The position numbers and the translations under genes are program-made. The notes beneath the pieces are model-generated. The model was not told the DNA's origin, searched no databases, and was given only the letters and a program-made list of their open reading frames with translations. Positions 45,912-54,850 of a stretch of 64,000 nt of DNA are shown piece by piece. Each line of letters starts with the position of its first letter. Positions within the stretch are counted from its first letter, which is position 1. The DNA lies in NCBI RefSeq assembly GCF_017349355.1, contig NZ_JAFMPM010000006.1:62001-126000 (forward strand), written 5' to 3'. This stretch comes from Thiothrix fructosivorans (GTDB lineage Bacteria > Pseudomonadota > Gammaproteobacteria > Thiotrichales > Thiotrichaceae).

Positions 45912-46976
45912 ATGGAAAAACAAACTTCCCACCTCCTTTCCCCTCATATTCGGCGCGAAGAAGCCTACGCGGATGAACACATTCGCCCCCGCCGCCTACA
46001 AGACTACATAGGGCAACCCGTAGTGCGGGAACAGATGGAAATTTTCATCCACGCTGCTCGCCACCGAGGCGATGCACTGGATCATGTCCTGATCTTTGGT
46101 CCCCCCGGTCTAGGCAAAACCACCCTTTCCCACATTATCGCGCATGAAATGGGCGCAAACTTGCGCCAGACTTCGGGGCCGGTACTCGAAAAAGCGGGTG
46201 ATTTAGCCGCCTTACTCACCAATCTCGAACCGCATGACGTGCTGTTTATTGACGAAATCCACCGCCTCAGCCCAATGGTAGAAGAAATTCTCTACCCCGC
46301 GATGGAAGATTTTCAGCTAGACATTATGATTGGCGATGGCCCCGCCGCACGCTCCATCAAGCTTGACCTGCCACCGTTCACACTGGTCGGTGCAACCACG
46401 CGAGCGGGCTTGCTCACCTCGCCGTTACGTGACCGTTTCGGCATTGTGCAACGCCTAGAGTTTTACAACGTCGCCGACCTTGCCTACATCGTGCAACGCG
46501 CCTCCACCATTATCGGTGCGACCATTGACGAAGGCGGTGCACACGAAATTGCCAAACGGTCACGCGGCACACCGCGTATTGCCAACCGCCTATTACGGCG
46601 CGTGCGTGATTACGCACAAGTCAAAGGCAATGGCTTGATTGATGCCGACATCGCCGACAAAGCCCTCAATATGCTCAATGTCGATCACCAAGGCTTCGAT
46701 CACATGGACAGGCGCTTGCTACTTGCCATTATGGAAAAATTCGACGGCGGCCCCGTCGGGGTCGACAGCCTTGCCGCAGCCATCGGTGAAGAACGCGGCA
46801 CGATTGAAGATGTCCTCGAACCCTTCCTGATCCAGCAAGGCTTTTTAATGCGTACCCCACGCGGGCGCGTGGCTACACGCCATGCGTGGCAACACTTCGG
46901 GCTAAACATTCCTGCCCGCCTCAACCTATCCGGTGACATCCCAATCGAGGGCAGTAGCGGTGACTTATTTGAATGA
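45912..46976 (+). CDS. ruvB: Holliday junction branch-migration ATPase RuvB
   Basis: A 354-residue AAA+ motor of the RuvABC resolvasome. The N-terminus [11 protein letters not shown], Walker [10 protein letters not shown], Walker [12 protein letters not shown], sensor [18 protein letters not shown] and C-terminal winged-helix blocks [28 protein letters not shown] (key residues KFDGGPVG) and RTPRGRVAT are complete. No ribosome site is obvious ahead of the ATG. ruvC and ruvA, normally just upstream in related bacteria, are absent here. ybgC overlaps its 3' end by 17 bases. Confidence 0.95.
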   Translation: MEKQTSHLLSPHIRREEAYADEHIRPRRLQDYIGQPVVREQMEIFIHAARHRGDALDHVLIFGPPGLGKTTLSHIIAHEMGANLRQTSGPVLEKAGDLAALLTNLEPHDVLFIDEIHRLSPMVEEILYPAMEDFQLDIMIGDGPAARSIKLDLPPFTLVGATTRAGLLTSPLRDRFGIVQRLEFYNVADLAYIVQRASTIIGATIDEGGAHEIAKRSRGTPRIANRLLRRVRDYAQVKGNGLIDADIADKALNMLNVDHQGFDHMDRRLLLAIMEKFDGGPVGVDSLAAAIGEERGTIEDVLEPFLIQQGFLMRTPRGRVATRHAWQHFGLNIPARLNLSGDIPIEGSSGDLFE

Positions 46977-47379
46977 ATTTACTTTCCCCGTGCGTGTGTA
47001 TTACGAAGACACCGATGCAGGCGGCGTGGTGTATCACGCCAATTACCTCTGTTTCATGGAACGCGCCCGCACCGAATGGTTACGTGCCTTAGGGTTTGAA
47101 CACGACACCCTAGCAACGACACTAAATATCTTGTTTGTCGTGGGTAGCATTGACATTCAATACCGCAAACCGGCACGCCTCAATGACGCCCTGAGCGTTA
47201 AAACCCGCATCGAGACACTTGGTCGGGCTAGCCTTGCTTTCAAACAAGAAATCTGGCGCGAAACCACAAATAATTCGCATGAACTCTTGACAACTGCCAG
47301 CGTCAAAGTAGTCTGCGTTGCCGTGGGCACATTTCGGGCAACAACTATTCCAACACAGATAAGGGAACTCCTTCAGTGA
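46960..47379 (+). CDS. ybgC: YbgC, acyl-CoA thioesterase of the Tol-Pal operon
   Basis: A 139-residue hotdog-fold thioesterase. [24 protein letters not shown] is the family signature with the catalytic Asp in DTDAGG, followed by [14 protein letters not shown]. The GTG at 46960, with GAGGG nine bases ahead, gives a normal YbgC length; the frame is open back to a GTG at 46933. It overlaps ruvB at its start and tolQ at its end (GTGA), so it is translationally tied into the tol operon. Confidence 0.88.
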   Translation: MTYLNEFTFPVRVYYEDTDAGGVVYHANYLCFMERARTEWLRALGFEHDTLATTLNILFVVGSIDIQYRKPARLNDALSVKTRIETLGRASLAFKQEIWRETTNNSHELLTTASVKVVCVAVGTFRATTIPTQIRELLQ

Positions 47380-48062
47380 CAACAGATCTCTCCATCCTCA
47401 AGCTGATCATGGATGCCAGCGTGGTCGTGAAAATCGTCATGACTTTACTGCTACTGGCTTCATTACTCTCTTGGACACTGATCATGGTTAAATCCGGCAC
47501 GATCAGCAGCACCCAAAGCAGCGTCACCAAATTTGAAGAACGTTTCTGGAGCGGCGTGTCATTGAACTCCTTATACGAAGAGTTGTCTCAGAAAACGAAT
47601 CGGTACGGCTTAGAGCGCATTTTTTACGACGGCTTCCACGAATACAAACGCGCCCTGAATACAGACCCCACCTCGCGCCTCTCCGTCACTGATTCTGTGC
47701 AACGCTCGATGCGGGTTGCCGCCTCCAAAGAGGTGGATGATCTGGAAAGAAATCTAGCGTTTTTAGCCACTGTCGGCTCTACCAGTCCTTATGTAGGTCT
47801 GTTTGGAACGGTCTGGGGGATCATGAACTCCTTTATTTCACTGGGACAAATGCAGCAAGCCACCCTCGGCGTGGTCGCCCCCGGCATTGCCGAAGCCCTA
47901 ATTGCCACGGCAATCGGCTTGTTTGCGGCCATTCCCGCCGTAATTGCCTACAACCGTTTCAGTGACAAAATTGACCGTTTGGTGGTGAGCTATGACAACT
48001 TCCGCGAAGAATTCACTGCGCTGCTAGAACGCCATGCCAGTACGCAAAGGAAACCCGTATGA
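47376..48062 (+). CDS. tolQ: TolQ
   Basis: A 228-residue inner-membrane protein of the ExbB/TolQ/MotA type, with three helices: VVVKIVMTLLLLASLLSWTLIMV near the start, then LEKN-type domain helix AFLATVGSTSPYVGLFGTVWGIM, and GIAEALIATAIGLFAAIPAVIAYN. The conserved Thr in GLFGTVWG and the A-x-ATAIGL helix line the proton path. With TolR it harvests the proton gradient to drive TolA. The start is a GTG overlapping the ybgC stop. Confidence 0.95.
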   Translation: MTTDLSILKLIMDASVVVKIVMTLLLLASLLSWTLIMVKSGTISSTQSSVTKFEERFWSGVSLNSLYEELSQKTNRYGLERIFYDGFHEYKRALNTDPTSRLSVTDSVQRSMRVAASKEVDDLERNLAFLATVGSTSPYVGLFGTVWGIMNSFISLGQMQQATLGVVAPGIAEALIATAIGLFAAIPAVIAYNRFSDKIDRLVVSYDNFREEFTALLERHASTQRKPV

Positions 48063-48490
48063 GCGCTCCCGCCCCACGCCGCCGCCGCAAAATCATGGCT
48101 GAAATGAACGTCGTGCCCTACATCGACGTTATGCTGGTACTGCTAGTCATCTTCATGGTCACAGCCCCCATTATGCAAACCGGCGTCAAAGTAGACGCAC
48201 CCGATGCCCAAGCCGACCCCTTGGATGCCAATAACCAGCAAGCGCCACTCACCCTCTCCGTGGATGCCTCTGGCAAACTGTTTTTAGAAGATGGCGCAGA
48301 AATACCCGCTGCCGATGTTACCGCTTACGTGACCAGCCAACTCGATGCCAAAGCCGAGCGCCCCGTCTACGTCAAAGCAGACAGCACGGTAGAATACCGC
48401 CACCTCATGAACGCGATGGTTGCCGTACAAAAGGCAGGTGCAAAAAAGATCGGTTTAATGGCTGACCCCGCACCGCCCAACCAACCCTAA
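48059..48490 (+). CDS. tolR: TolR
   Basis: A 143-residue ExbD/TolR protein: one helix at about 18-40 with the essential proton-carrying Asp in VVPYIDVMLVLLVIFMVTAP, then a periplasmic domain ending in RPVYVKADSTVEYRHLMNAMVAVQKAGAKKIGLM (key residues VKAD, VEY). Its ATG overlaps the tolQ stop (ATGA), suggesting coupled synthesis of the motor parts. Confidence 0.95.
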   Translation: MSAPAPRRRRKIMAEMNVVPYIDVMLVLLVIFMVTAPIMQTGVKVDAPDAQADPLDANNQQAPLTLSVDASGKLFLEDGAEIPAADVTAYVTSQLDAKAERPVYVKADSTVEYRHLMNAMVAVQKAGAKKIGLMADPAPPNQP

Positions 48491-48517
48491 TGATCTAAAC
48501 AAGGGCTAACAAGATCA
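48491..48517 (+). promoter_or_regulatory. Hairpin presenting the tolA ribosome site
   Basis: TGATCT (48491-48496) pairs with AGATCA (48512-48517), the last base being the A of the tolA ATG. The AAGGG ribosome-binding stretch lies in the 15-base loop. This is the only non-overlapping junction from ybgC through tolA, so tolA translation may be set separately. Six base pairs only. Confidence 0.35.
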
Positions 48518-49812
48518 TGTTTAAAGAAATACTCAATAGACCAAAAGCATTGTTCTGGGCAATCTTACTGCACATTCTCATCGTGTTCGTGCTCCTACTC
48601 AGTTTCAAATGGACAGATCGCCCCGAAGTCGCCGAAAACAAAGCGATTGAAGTCGTCGTCCCCGAAGAAACCATACCCAGCGAAAAGCCCACGGATAAAG
48701 CACCCGCCCGCAGTGCCTTAACAGCAACCGAAGACACATCGCCGGACGTTCCCGAAAAAGCGACCGAAACCGCCAAAGAAGCTGAGCAAAAAGCCGAAAC
48801 CGAAGCCAAAGCCAAAGCTGCTGCCGCAAAAGCAGCCGCCACTCTTGCCAAACAACAAGCCGAAGCCCAACGCAAAACACTCACTGAAATCCAAGAAACA
48901 GCTCAACAAAAAGCCGCCGCCGAAAAAGCCAAAGCGGACGCCCGTGCCAAAGCCGCCACCGAAAAAGCAGCCGCACAACAAGAAAGTGCCGCCGAAGCCC
49001 GTGCCAAAGCGGAAGCCCGCCGTCGCGCCGAAGCCCGTGCCGATGCCAGAGAAGCCGAACAACGCAAAATCGAATCTGCGCAAAAAGAAACCGAACGCAA
49101 AGAAAGCCTTGCTGCCAACCGCGCCCGCGCCGAAGCAGAAGCCAAAGCCTTAGCTGCCGAAAAAGCCCGCGAAAAAGCCAAAGCGGACGCACGCGCTGAA
49201 GCGAAAGCAGAAGCCAAAGAAGCCGCTAACGCCCGTGCTGACGCAGAAGCCAAGGCAAAATCCGAGGCGAAAGCCAAAGAAGCTGCCAATGCTCGCGCTG
49301 ACGCAGAAGCCAAGGCAAAATCCGAAGCGAAAGCCAAAGAAGCCGCTGATGCGCGTGCTGAAGCAGAAGCCAAAGCAAAATCCGAAGCCCTTGCTCGCAA
49401 AAAAGCCGACGCAGAAGAAGCCAAACTCGCCGCCGAACGCGAAGCTTGGAAAGCATCCGAAGCCAGACGCAAAGCGGCTGAAGACGATGCCCGTCGCGAT
49501 GCCAATGCCGCAGCCGCTGCTGCCGCCGCAGGCCCTAGCAGCCGTGATTTAAGCAACGCACGCGCCGCGTGGACGAGTGCGATCAAACGCAAAGTCAAAG
49601 GCAACTGGAACAAACCGTCTGAAAGTTTCAGCATGTCCGCCACAGCGCGAGTCAGCGTGCGTAACGGTGGTGGCATTGGGCGCTTCTCACTGAATTGCGA
49701 CGGTAGCCCAGCCTTTTGCGAATCCCTAAAATCCGCCATTCACAGTTCTGACCCATTCCCCAAGCCGGAATACGACGAATTGTACGGTGATACCCTTGTC
49801 ATTACGTTTTGA
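48517..49812 (+). CDS. tolA: TolA
   Basis: A 431-residue protein with one N-terminal helix (LFWAILLHILIVFVLLLSF, residues 10-28), a very long Ala/Lys/Glu helical domain II (about residues 85-330), and a C-terminal domain III of about 90 residues starting at AWTSAIKRKVKGNW. Two cysteines there (NCDGSPAFCESL) probably form a disulfide. TolA links the TolQR motor to TolB and Pal at the outer membrane. Domain II contains three tandem 20-residue repeats. Antisense frames over this region are compositional shadows. Confidence 0.93.
   Translation: MFKEILNRPKALFWAILLHILIVFVLLLSFKWTDRPEVAENKAIEVVVPEETIPSEKPTDKAPARSALTATEDTSPDVPEKATETAKEAEQKAETEAKAKAAAAKAAATLAKQQAEAQRKTLTEIQETAQQKAAAEKAKADARAKAATEKAAAQQESAAEARAKAEARRRAEARADAREAEQRKIESAQKETERKESLAANRARAEAEAKALAAEKAREKAKADARAEAKAEAKEAANARADAEAKAKSEAKAKEAANARADAEAKAKSEAKAKEAADARAEAEAKAKSEALARKKADAEEAKLAAEREAWKASEARRKAAEDDARRDANAAAAAAAAGPSSRDLSNARAAWTSAIKRKVKGNWNKPSESFSMSATARVSVRNGGGIGRFSLNCDGSPAFCESLKSAIHSSDPFPKPEYDELYGDTLVITF
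49211..49390 (+). repeat. Three tandem 60-bp repeats inside tolA
   Basis: Three consecutive 60-base units, each encoding AKEAANARADAEAKAKSEAK or a near copy. The first two differ at only a few third positions and the third has several further changes. The unit is a multiple of three, so gain or loss would change the length of the TolA stalk without a frameshift. Confidence 0.85.
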
Positions 49813-49821
49813 GTAACAGTT

Positions 49822-51051
49822 ATGAAAACAACACTACTAACCTCCCTCCTGTTATCCGCCAGCGTGTTATTCCCAGTCATGACACAGGCAGAAGAATTGC
49901 ACATTCACATCGACAGTGACGCGTCCACCGACGGGACGCGCCTGCTGGTTGCGCCGTTCGGCCCTTTAGCTAAAGTGATTGAAGCCGACTTGCAACGCAG
50001 CGGACGCTTTGCGCTGATCGACCCTGCGCGGGCGGGCGGTGGCGTTACGCCGGATGCGCTACGTGCGGCAGGTGCAGAATACGCCGTGGTGGGCAGCCAA
50101 GCCGGTGGGCTGGATTTCCAGCTCATTAACGTCAATAGCGGGCAAGTGGTTGGCTCATTCCGCATTCCGGCGCACCCGAATGAACGCCGCATGGCACACA
50201 AAGCCGCTGACTTGGTGTTTGAAAAACTTACCGGCGTGAAAGGTGCATTCGATACACGCATTGCCTACGTATCGGCGAATGGCCCGGCAACCAAACAAAC
50301 CTTCCAACTGATCGTGTCGGATGCAGATGGCTATAACCCGCGAACCATCGTGTCGTCCCAAAAACCGGTGATGTCGCCGAGTTGGTCGCCCGATGGCAAG
50401 CAAGTCGCCTACGTATCGTATGAAAACGGACGCCCCGTGGTTTACGCTCAAGATCTCGCGTCGGGTGGCAAACGCACCATTTCCGACCCAACCCGTTCCA
50501 GCACTTCGCCATCTTGGTCGCCAGATGGACGCTCCATTGCTTATAGCGTGGCGGAACGCGGTAATTACAATATTGTGGTGGCGGGTGCAAGCGGTGGCGG
50601 CGCACGTCAAATCACCAATACACGCGGCATCAATACTGAACCACAATGGGCGGACAGTGGCACGATCGTGTTTACCTCCGACCGCAGCGGGCAGCCGCAA
50701 TTGTATAAAACCTCTGCCAGTGGCGGTGGCGAAAGCCGCATGTCATTCAGCGGTGGGTATAACGCTGGCGCAAGCATTGCAGGCAATGCCGTGGCAATGG
50801 TGCGCCAAAGCGGCAGCAGCTCCAGCATTACCATTATGGATGCCGCAACGAAACAGGAACGCACCATTTCACGCGGGACTCAGGATGATTCACCCGCCAT
50901 TTCCCCGAATGGCATGATGGTGCTCTACGCCACCGACGCAGGTGGGCGCAATTCCTTGGCGGTGGCAAGCGACAACGGCAAAGCCCACCAAAGCCTGTAT
51001 TCTCAGGCGGGTGATGTACGCGACCCCGCGTGGTCCCCCTATCTTGATTAA
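49822..51051 (+). CDS. tolB: TolB
   Basis: A 409-residue periplasmic protein with a cleavable signal peptide (MKTTLLTSLLLSASVLFPVMTQA). An N-terminal alpha/beta domain is followed by a six-bladed beta-propeller with repeated SPSWSPDGKQVAYVS, SPSWSPDGRSIAYS, EPQWADSGTIVFTSDR and DDSPAISPNGMMVLYAT blades. It binds TolA and Pal. The gene starts nine bases after tolA. Confidence 0.95.
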   Translation: MKTTLLTSLLLSASVLFPVMTQAEELHIHIDSDASTDGTRLLVAPFGPLAKVIEADLQRSGRFALIDPARAGGGVTPDALRAAGAEYAVVGSQAGGLDFQLINVNSGQVVGSFRIPAHPNERRMAHKAADLVFEKLTGVKGAFDTRIAYVSANGPATKQTFQLIVSDADGYNPRTIVSSQKPVMSPSWSPDGKQVAYVSYENGRPVVYAQDLASGGKRTISDPTRSSTSPSWSPDGRSIAYSVAERGNYNIVVAGASGGGARQITNTRGINTEPQWADSGTIVFTSDRSGQPQLYKTSASGGGESRMSFSGGYNAGASIAGNAVAMVRQSGSSSSITIMDAATKQERTISRGTQDDSPAISPNGMMVLYATDAGGRNSLAVASDNGKAHQSLYSQAGDVRDPAWSPYLD

Positions 51052-51071
51052 TGAATAGCGAGATGAGTGTT

Positions 51072-51674
51072 ATGAAACTGAAAGTATTAGCCTTTTCTGT
51101 ATTGGTAGCCGCACTGAGTGTGACGGGTTGCCAACAAGTTCCCACCGCTGGTGCAGGTGGCACGGGCGGTGTTGGTGGTGCAGGCGGTAACGGCTATGGC
51201 ACAGGTGGCGGCAACGGCGCAGGCGGCACGGGTGGTACAGGCGGCGCGTATGGCAATGGCTATGGGAACGGCGGCTACGGCAATGGCACAGGCAGCGGGC
51301 AATACACTCCCGCCGATTTGCGCAACCCTGGCAGCATTCTGGCGCAACGCGTCATTTACTTTGACCTTGACCGTTCTGAGATCAAACCGGAATACATGAG
51401 CGTGTTGAATGCCCATGCTGCCTTGCTGAGTGCTTACCCTAACCTACGTGTGCGGCTGGAAGGTCATGCGGATGAACGCGGTTCACGCGAATACAACGTC
51501 GCCCTCTCCGAACGCCGTGGCTACTCCGTGTTAGATTACATGCAGGTCAAAGGCACGAGCAGTAATCAGATGGAAGTCATCGGTTATGGGGAAGAAGTGC
51601 CAGCGATTTTCGGGCATAATGAAAGCGCGTGGGGCAAGAACCGCCGCGTCGAAATCAAATACGCCGGAGAATAA
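51072..51674 (+). CDS. pal: Pal, peptidoglycan-associated lipoprotein, with a long glycine-rich linker
   Basis: A 200-residue outer-membrane lipoprotein. Signal peptide with lipobox VTGC (Cys 20), then an unusual Gly/Asn/Thr-rich linker at about 27-76, then the OmpA-like peptidoglycan-binding domain: IYFDLDRSEIKPEY, LEGHADERGSREYNVALSERR (binding residues Asp and Arg) and VIGYGEEVP, ending RRVEIKY. The ATG at 51072 gives a standard signal; in-frame ATGs at 51051 and 51063 would add seven or three residues, the first overlapping the tolB stop. Confidence 0.92.
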   Translation: MKLKVLAFSVLVAALSVTGCQQVPTAGAGGTGGVGGAGGNGYGTGGGNGAGGTGGTGGAYGNGYGNGGYGNGTGSGQYTPADLRNPGSILAQRVIYFDLDRSEIKPEYMSVLNAHAALLSAYPNLRVRLEGHADERGSREYNVALSERRGYSVLDYMQVKGTSSNQMEVIGYGEEVPAIFGHNESAWGKNRRVEIKYAGE

Positions 51675-51678
51675 TGCA

Positions 51679-52602
51679 ATGCAAAACAAGCTAAGCCGCA
51701 GCGCCTTGAGCGCTCTGGTAGCTACCGTGTTGGCTATGCCTGCGTGGGCAGAGCCAATGCCTGATGAAGCGGCTTTACAATTACTGCAACGGGTCAATGA
51801 TCTGGAGCAGGAATTGCGCAACCTCAGAGGCGATAACGAAAAGCTGCAAAACGAACTGGAAACAATGCGTAAAAGTCAGAAGGAAAACTTTCAGCAAGTC
51901 GATGACCGGCTGGAAAAGCTGCAAGACACCGCTGCGGATAAACCAGCTGATACGGCGGTTAAATCCGACAGTATCACGGCAGATAAACCAGCGGACAAAC
52001 CAGCTGATAAACCGCTGGATAAAGACCCGAATGGTTTTTACAGCTACGGCACGGGCAAGTCCGATGACAAAAACCCGGCAACACCGCTGAATAAACCAGA
52101 GGACAAGCCGACAGACAAACCAGCGGACACGGCAAAAGCAACGGAAAGCACCCCGCCTGCGAGCGCCACTTCCAGTGCCAGCACCACGGGCGACAAAGAC
52201 AAAGTTGCACCTGCACAGGATGAACGTTCGGTTTACGATCATGCTTTCCAAACTTTGCTGCAAGATCCGAAGGAAGCCGTACCGGAATTCCGTTCGTTCC
52301 TCAAGGAATACCCGAAAAGCTCCCTCGCCCCCAGTGCGCAGTATTGGGTGGGTGAAGCGCTGTATGCTGAAAAGGATTTCAAAGGAGCGATTGAAGAGTT
52401 TTTGGTAGTGCTAAAGGAACACAAAGGCAGCGATAAAGCCCCAGATGCCGCGCTCAAACTCGGTTACAGTTTCTATGAGCTGAAAGAGTGGGACAAGGCC
52501 AGCCAGACCTTAAAAGACGTGATCAGCTTCTTCCCAGACAGTGCTGAAACCGTCAAAATGGCGCAAGAACGCCTCGACAAAATGAAAACTGAGGGGCATT
52601 AG
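51679..52602 (+). CDS. cpoB: CpoB (YbgF), coordinator of wall synthesis and outer-membrane constriction
   Basis: A 307-residue periplasmic protein: signal peptide ending AMPAWA, an N-terminal coiled coil (LLQRVNDLEQELRNLRGDNEKLQNEL region) that trimerises in E. coli YbgF, then a low-complexity linker of about 90 residues built of KPADKP- and KPTDKP-like units, and a C-terminal TPR domain (YDHAFQTLL, AQYWVGEALYAEKDFKGAIEEF, DAALKLGYSFYELKEWDKA). It binds TolA and adjusts PBP1B. Last gene of the operon, four bases after pal. Confidence 0.92.
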   Translation: MQNKLSRSALSALVATVLAMPAWAEPMPDEAALQLLQRVNDLEQELRNLRGDNEKLQNELETMRKSQKENFQQVDDRLEKLQDTAADKPADTAVKSDSITADKPADKPADKPLDKDPNGFYSYGTGKSDDKNPATPLNKPEDKPTDKPADTAKATESTPPASATSSASTTGDKDKVAPAQDERSVYDHAFQTLLQDPKEAVPEFRSFLKEYPKSSLAPSAQYWVGEALYAEKDFKGAIEEFLVVLKEHKGSDKAPDAALKLGYSFYELKEWDKASQTLKDVISFFPDSAETVKMAQERLDKMKTEGH

Positions 52603-52615
52603 CCCCTCTTTTTTT
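52591..52615 (+). terminator. Rho-independent terminator of the tol-pal operon
   Basis: GAGGGGC / GCCCCTC with loop ATTA-type bases, followed directly by seven T. The cpoB stop codon lies within the hairpin, so the operon ends immediately after cpoB. Confidence 0.92.
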
Positions 52616-52706
52616 AATCATGCCGACACCTTTCTCCAGCAAAATTGCGCATCTTTGCATATAGTTATCGGGCATGGATGACGATTAAATAACAGCGGAG
52701 ATGCGC

Positions 52707-52925
52707 ATGTTCGGCAAGAAAAGCCCTAAACCAGCCCCAACCCTTGATCTGATGCAGGCCATTGCGCCTGCGCCATTAAAAACAGCCGCTGCTCGGCGCT
52801 TCATGGAATTCTGCCAACAAGACTTTCCAACGCATGACAAAGCCGATGGTTTTGACCCAAAAGTGTACGTGGATGCGGTCAAATTAGTGATCGACCGCCT
52901 TGAAGCCACGCGGCACATGGAGTAA
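52707..52925 (+). CDS. Small protein encoded ahead of the Rad50-like ATPase
   Basis: A 72-residue soluble protein with no recognised family: a basic Pro/Ala-rich N-terminus (MFGKKSPKPAPTLDLMQAI) and a helical C-terminal half (AARRFMEFCQQDFP, VYVDAVKLVIDRLEATRH). GGAG six bases ahead supports the ATG at 52707 over that at 52701. Five bases separate it from the ATPase gene, so the two are surely co-transcribed and may work together. Confidence 0.65.
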   Translation: MFGKKSPKPAPTLDLMQAIAPAPLKTAAARRFMEFCQQDFPTHDKADGFDPKVYVDAVKLVIDRLEATRHME

Positions 52926-52930
52926 GCAGC

Positions 52931-54787
52931 ATGATCATCACCTCTGTTATTGCCGACAATTTCCGTAAATATGCGCACCTGCAACTCGACAACTTGCCAA
53001 ACCAAGGTTTAATCGCGTTAATCGGTGGCAATGAATCCGGCAAAAGCACCATTGGGGATGCCATCCAGTTCGGTCTGTTTGGGCGCACCGATCAAGTCCC
53101 CGCCGAAGATGCCGCGAAACTGATTCATTGGGGCGCAAACAAAGCTAGTGTGGCTTTGCGCTTGCAACATCGCGGGCATGAATACCGCTTGATTCGCTCG
53201 ATTGACAGCGACGGCAATGTGGCGGCGACCCTATTTTCCACCGAGGAAGAAGTCACCCTCGCGGATACACCCGAAAGCGTGGAACGCCAACTGAAAGCCT
53301 TGTTTGGTTATTACTACGAGGCGTTTTCCAAAGCGTTTTATTGGGGGCAACAAAGCAGCAGCGCCAAAGATGGTGACAGCGACAACCTGCGAGCGATTGC
53401 GGGGCTGAAAGAACACGCCAACATCAGTGCGCAATTAGAACGCGAACAACAAGAACGCGTGCAAACCCTGAAGGAATTGCAGGCACGACGGCAGCATACT
53501 GCCAACGCCGTCGATACCTTGCACATTGATGAAACCCAACTGCCGCACTTCACAACCATCAGCGCCGATTTGCAAGATCGTCAGCAACAACTCACCCTGC
53601 TGGGGCAACGCTTAGACAAAGAATCGCTGGCTTACCCCAATAATTTAGAGACATTCCAACGGGTTGACAACCGCAGCCGTCAAATTGGGCGCTGGACACT
53701 CATGACGTTGCTGGTATTCCTCGTCGCTTTAGTCGTAGGCTTGTTCCTGATGTTTACGCCCGAATGGGGCAACAAACTGCTGAGCGGTGTGGCTTCGTCT
53801 ACGCTGGATTTCATCGGTAGAAGCGCTATTCGCTTAGCCTCTGTCACCGCCTTGAGCGGAGCAGTATTGCTGGTATACGGGTGGTATGTGGAAATGCGCC
53901 ATTTACGCCCTTTGCACAATCAAGCCAGACACCTGCGTAAAGCGTTTGAAGAAAGTTACCAAGCCTGTACGCAACCCCTTAACCGTGTGCTACCCACCGA
54001 TAGCACTGATTATTTGGTCGGCAAGCACGTCGAATGGCCAGAAGCGAGCACCACCCACCCTGATATGGCTTCCATCCCTGCGTGGACACAACAAGCCAGC
54101 CAGTACAAAGCCAAAGCCTTGTACGTGCACAGTGCGGCGGATACGCTGAACGTGGGACTGGCTAACCGTAACAAGGAAATGGCAGAATACGTGGACTGGT
54201 TGAATGCTGATATTCATACCGCCGAGCAACAACTCGCCCACAAAGCCCAGTTACAAGCCTTAGTCACCCAACAAGAAGACGCGTTGGAATACGAACACCG
54301 TCAGCAAATCGTCACGGCTACCGCGTTGGATCTGTTAAAGCGCGATGCCAGCCATTCGATTGCACGCTTTAATCAATTGGTGAAAACGCGTTGCCCCGAA
54401 TTGCTGCAACGTTTCACCCAAGCCCATTACAAATCACTGGAAATCACCCCTGAATTCAGCCTGAAATTATTGTCGGAAGAAAAAGGTGACTTCCTCGATT
54501 TCAATGAAATCTCCACGGGAACACAACGCCAAGTCGCGCTAGCCATGCGAATTGCGCTGGCGAATGCACTCGCAGATGCCACCAAAACCGATAAACAAAT
54601 GCTGTTCTTGGATGAGCCATTCGCGTTCTTTGACCCCGAACGTACCAATAATACCCTGCAAAGCCTGACCGAAACCAGCAAAGGGGTGATCAGTCAAATT
54701 TGGCTTACCGCGCAAACCAAACCGGAAGGCGTGAAGTTGGCACAGGAAATTCACTGCGCCCAAGGCAATACTACTCTGAAGGTATAG
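52931..54787 (+). CDS. Membrane-spanning Rad50/YhaN-like ATPase
   Basis: A 618-residue SMC/Rad50-type ABC ATPase with head halves at both ends. Walker A GGNESGKS is at 32-39, WGQQSSS marks the Q-loop region, coiled coil spans about 160-235 and 385-470, the ABC signature ISTGTQRQVALAMRIAL is near 527-545 and Walker B MLFLDEPFAFFD near 557-568. Two hydrophobic segments in the middle, at about 254-275 and 302-320, look like true membrane helices where Rad50 has its hook. This layout resembles B. subtilis YhaN. No SbcD/YhaO nuclease gene is adjacent. DNA repair at the membrane is a guess from the family. Confidence 0.78.
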   Translation: MIITSVIADNFRKYAHLQLDNLPNQGLIALIGGNESGKSTIGDAIQFGLFGRTDQVPAEDAAKLIHWGANKASVALRLQHRGHEYRLIRSIDSDGNVAATLFSTEEEVTLADTPESVERQLKALFGYYYEAFSKAFYWGQQSSSAKDGDSDNLRAIAGLKEHANISAQLEREQQERVQTLKELQARRQHTANAVDTLHIDETQLPHFTTISADLQDRQQQLTLLGQRLDKESLAYPNNLETFQRVDNRSRQIGRWTLMTLLVFLVALVVGLFLMFTPEWGNKLLSGVASSTLDFIGRSAIRLASVTALSGAVLLVYGWYVEMRHLRPLHNQARHLRKAFEESYQACTQPLNRVLPTDSTDYLVGKHVEWPEASTTHPDMASIPAWTQQASQYKAKALYVHSAADTLNVGLANRNKEMAEYVDWLNADIHTAEQQLAHKAQLQALVTQQEDALEYEHRQQIVTATALDLLKRDASHSIARFNQLVKTRCPELLQRFTQAHYKSLEITPEFSLKLLSEEKGDFLDFNEISTGTQRQVALAMRIALANALADATKTDKQMLFLDEPFAFFDPERTNNTLQSLTETSKGVISQIWLTAQTKPEGVKLAQEIHCAQGNTTLKV

Positions 54788-54850
54788 ATCGCTCTTTTTT
54801 GCGATTTCTCAAACTATAATCGCCTCTACACTACAGTTAGAGGAGAGGTT

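Noticed and set aside
48903-49739. 278-codon Ala/Ser-rich frame antisense to tolA
   Set aside because: It arises from the Ala/Lys codon bias of the TolA stalk read backwards; no start signals and no independent features.
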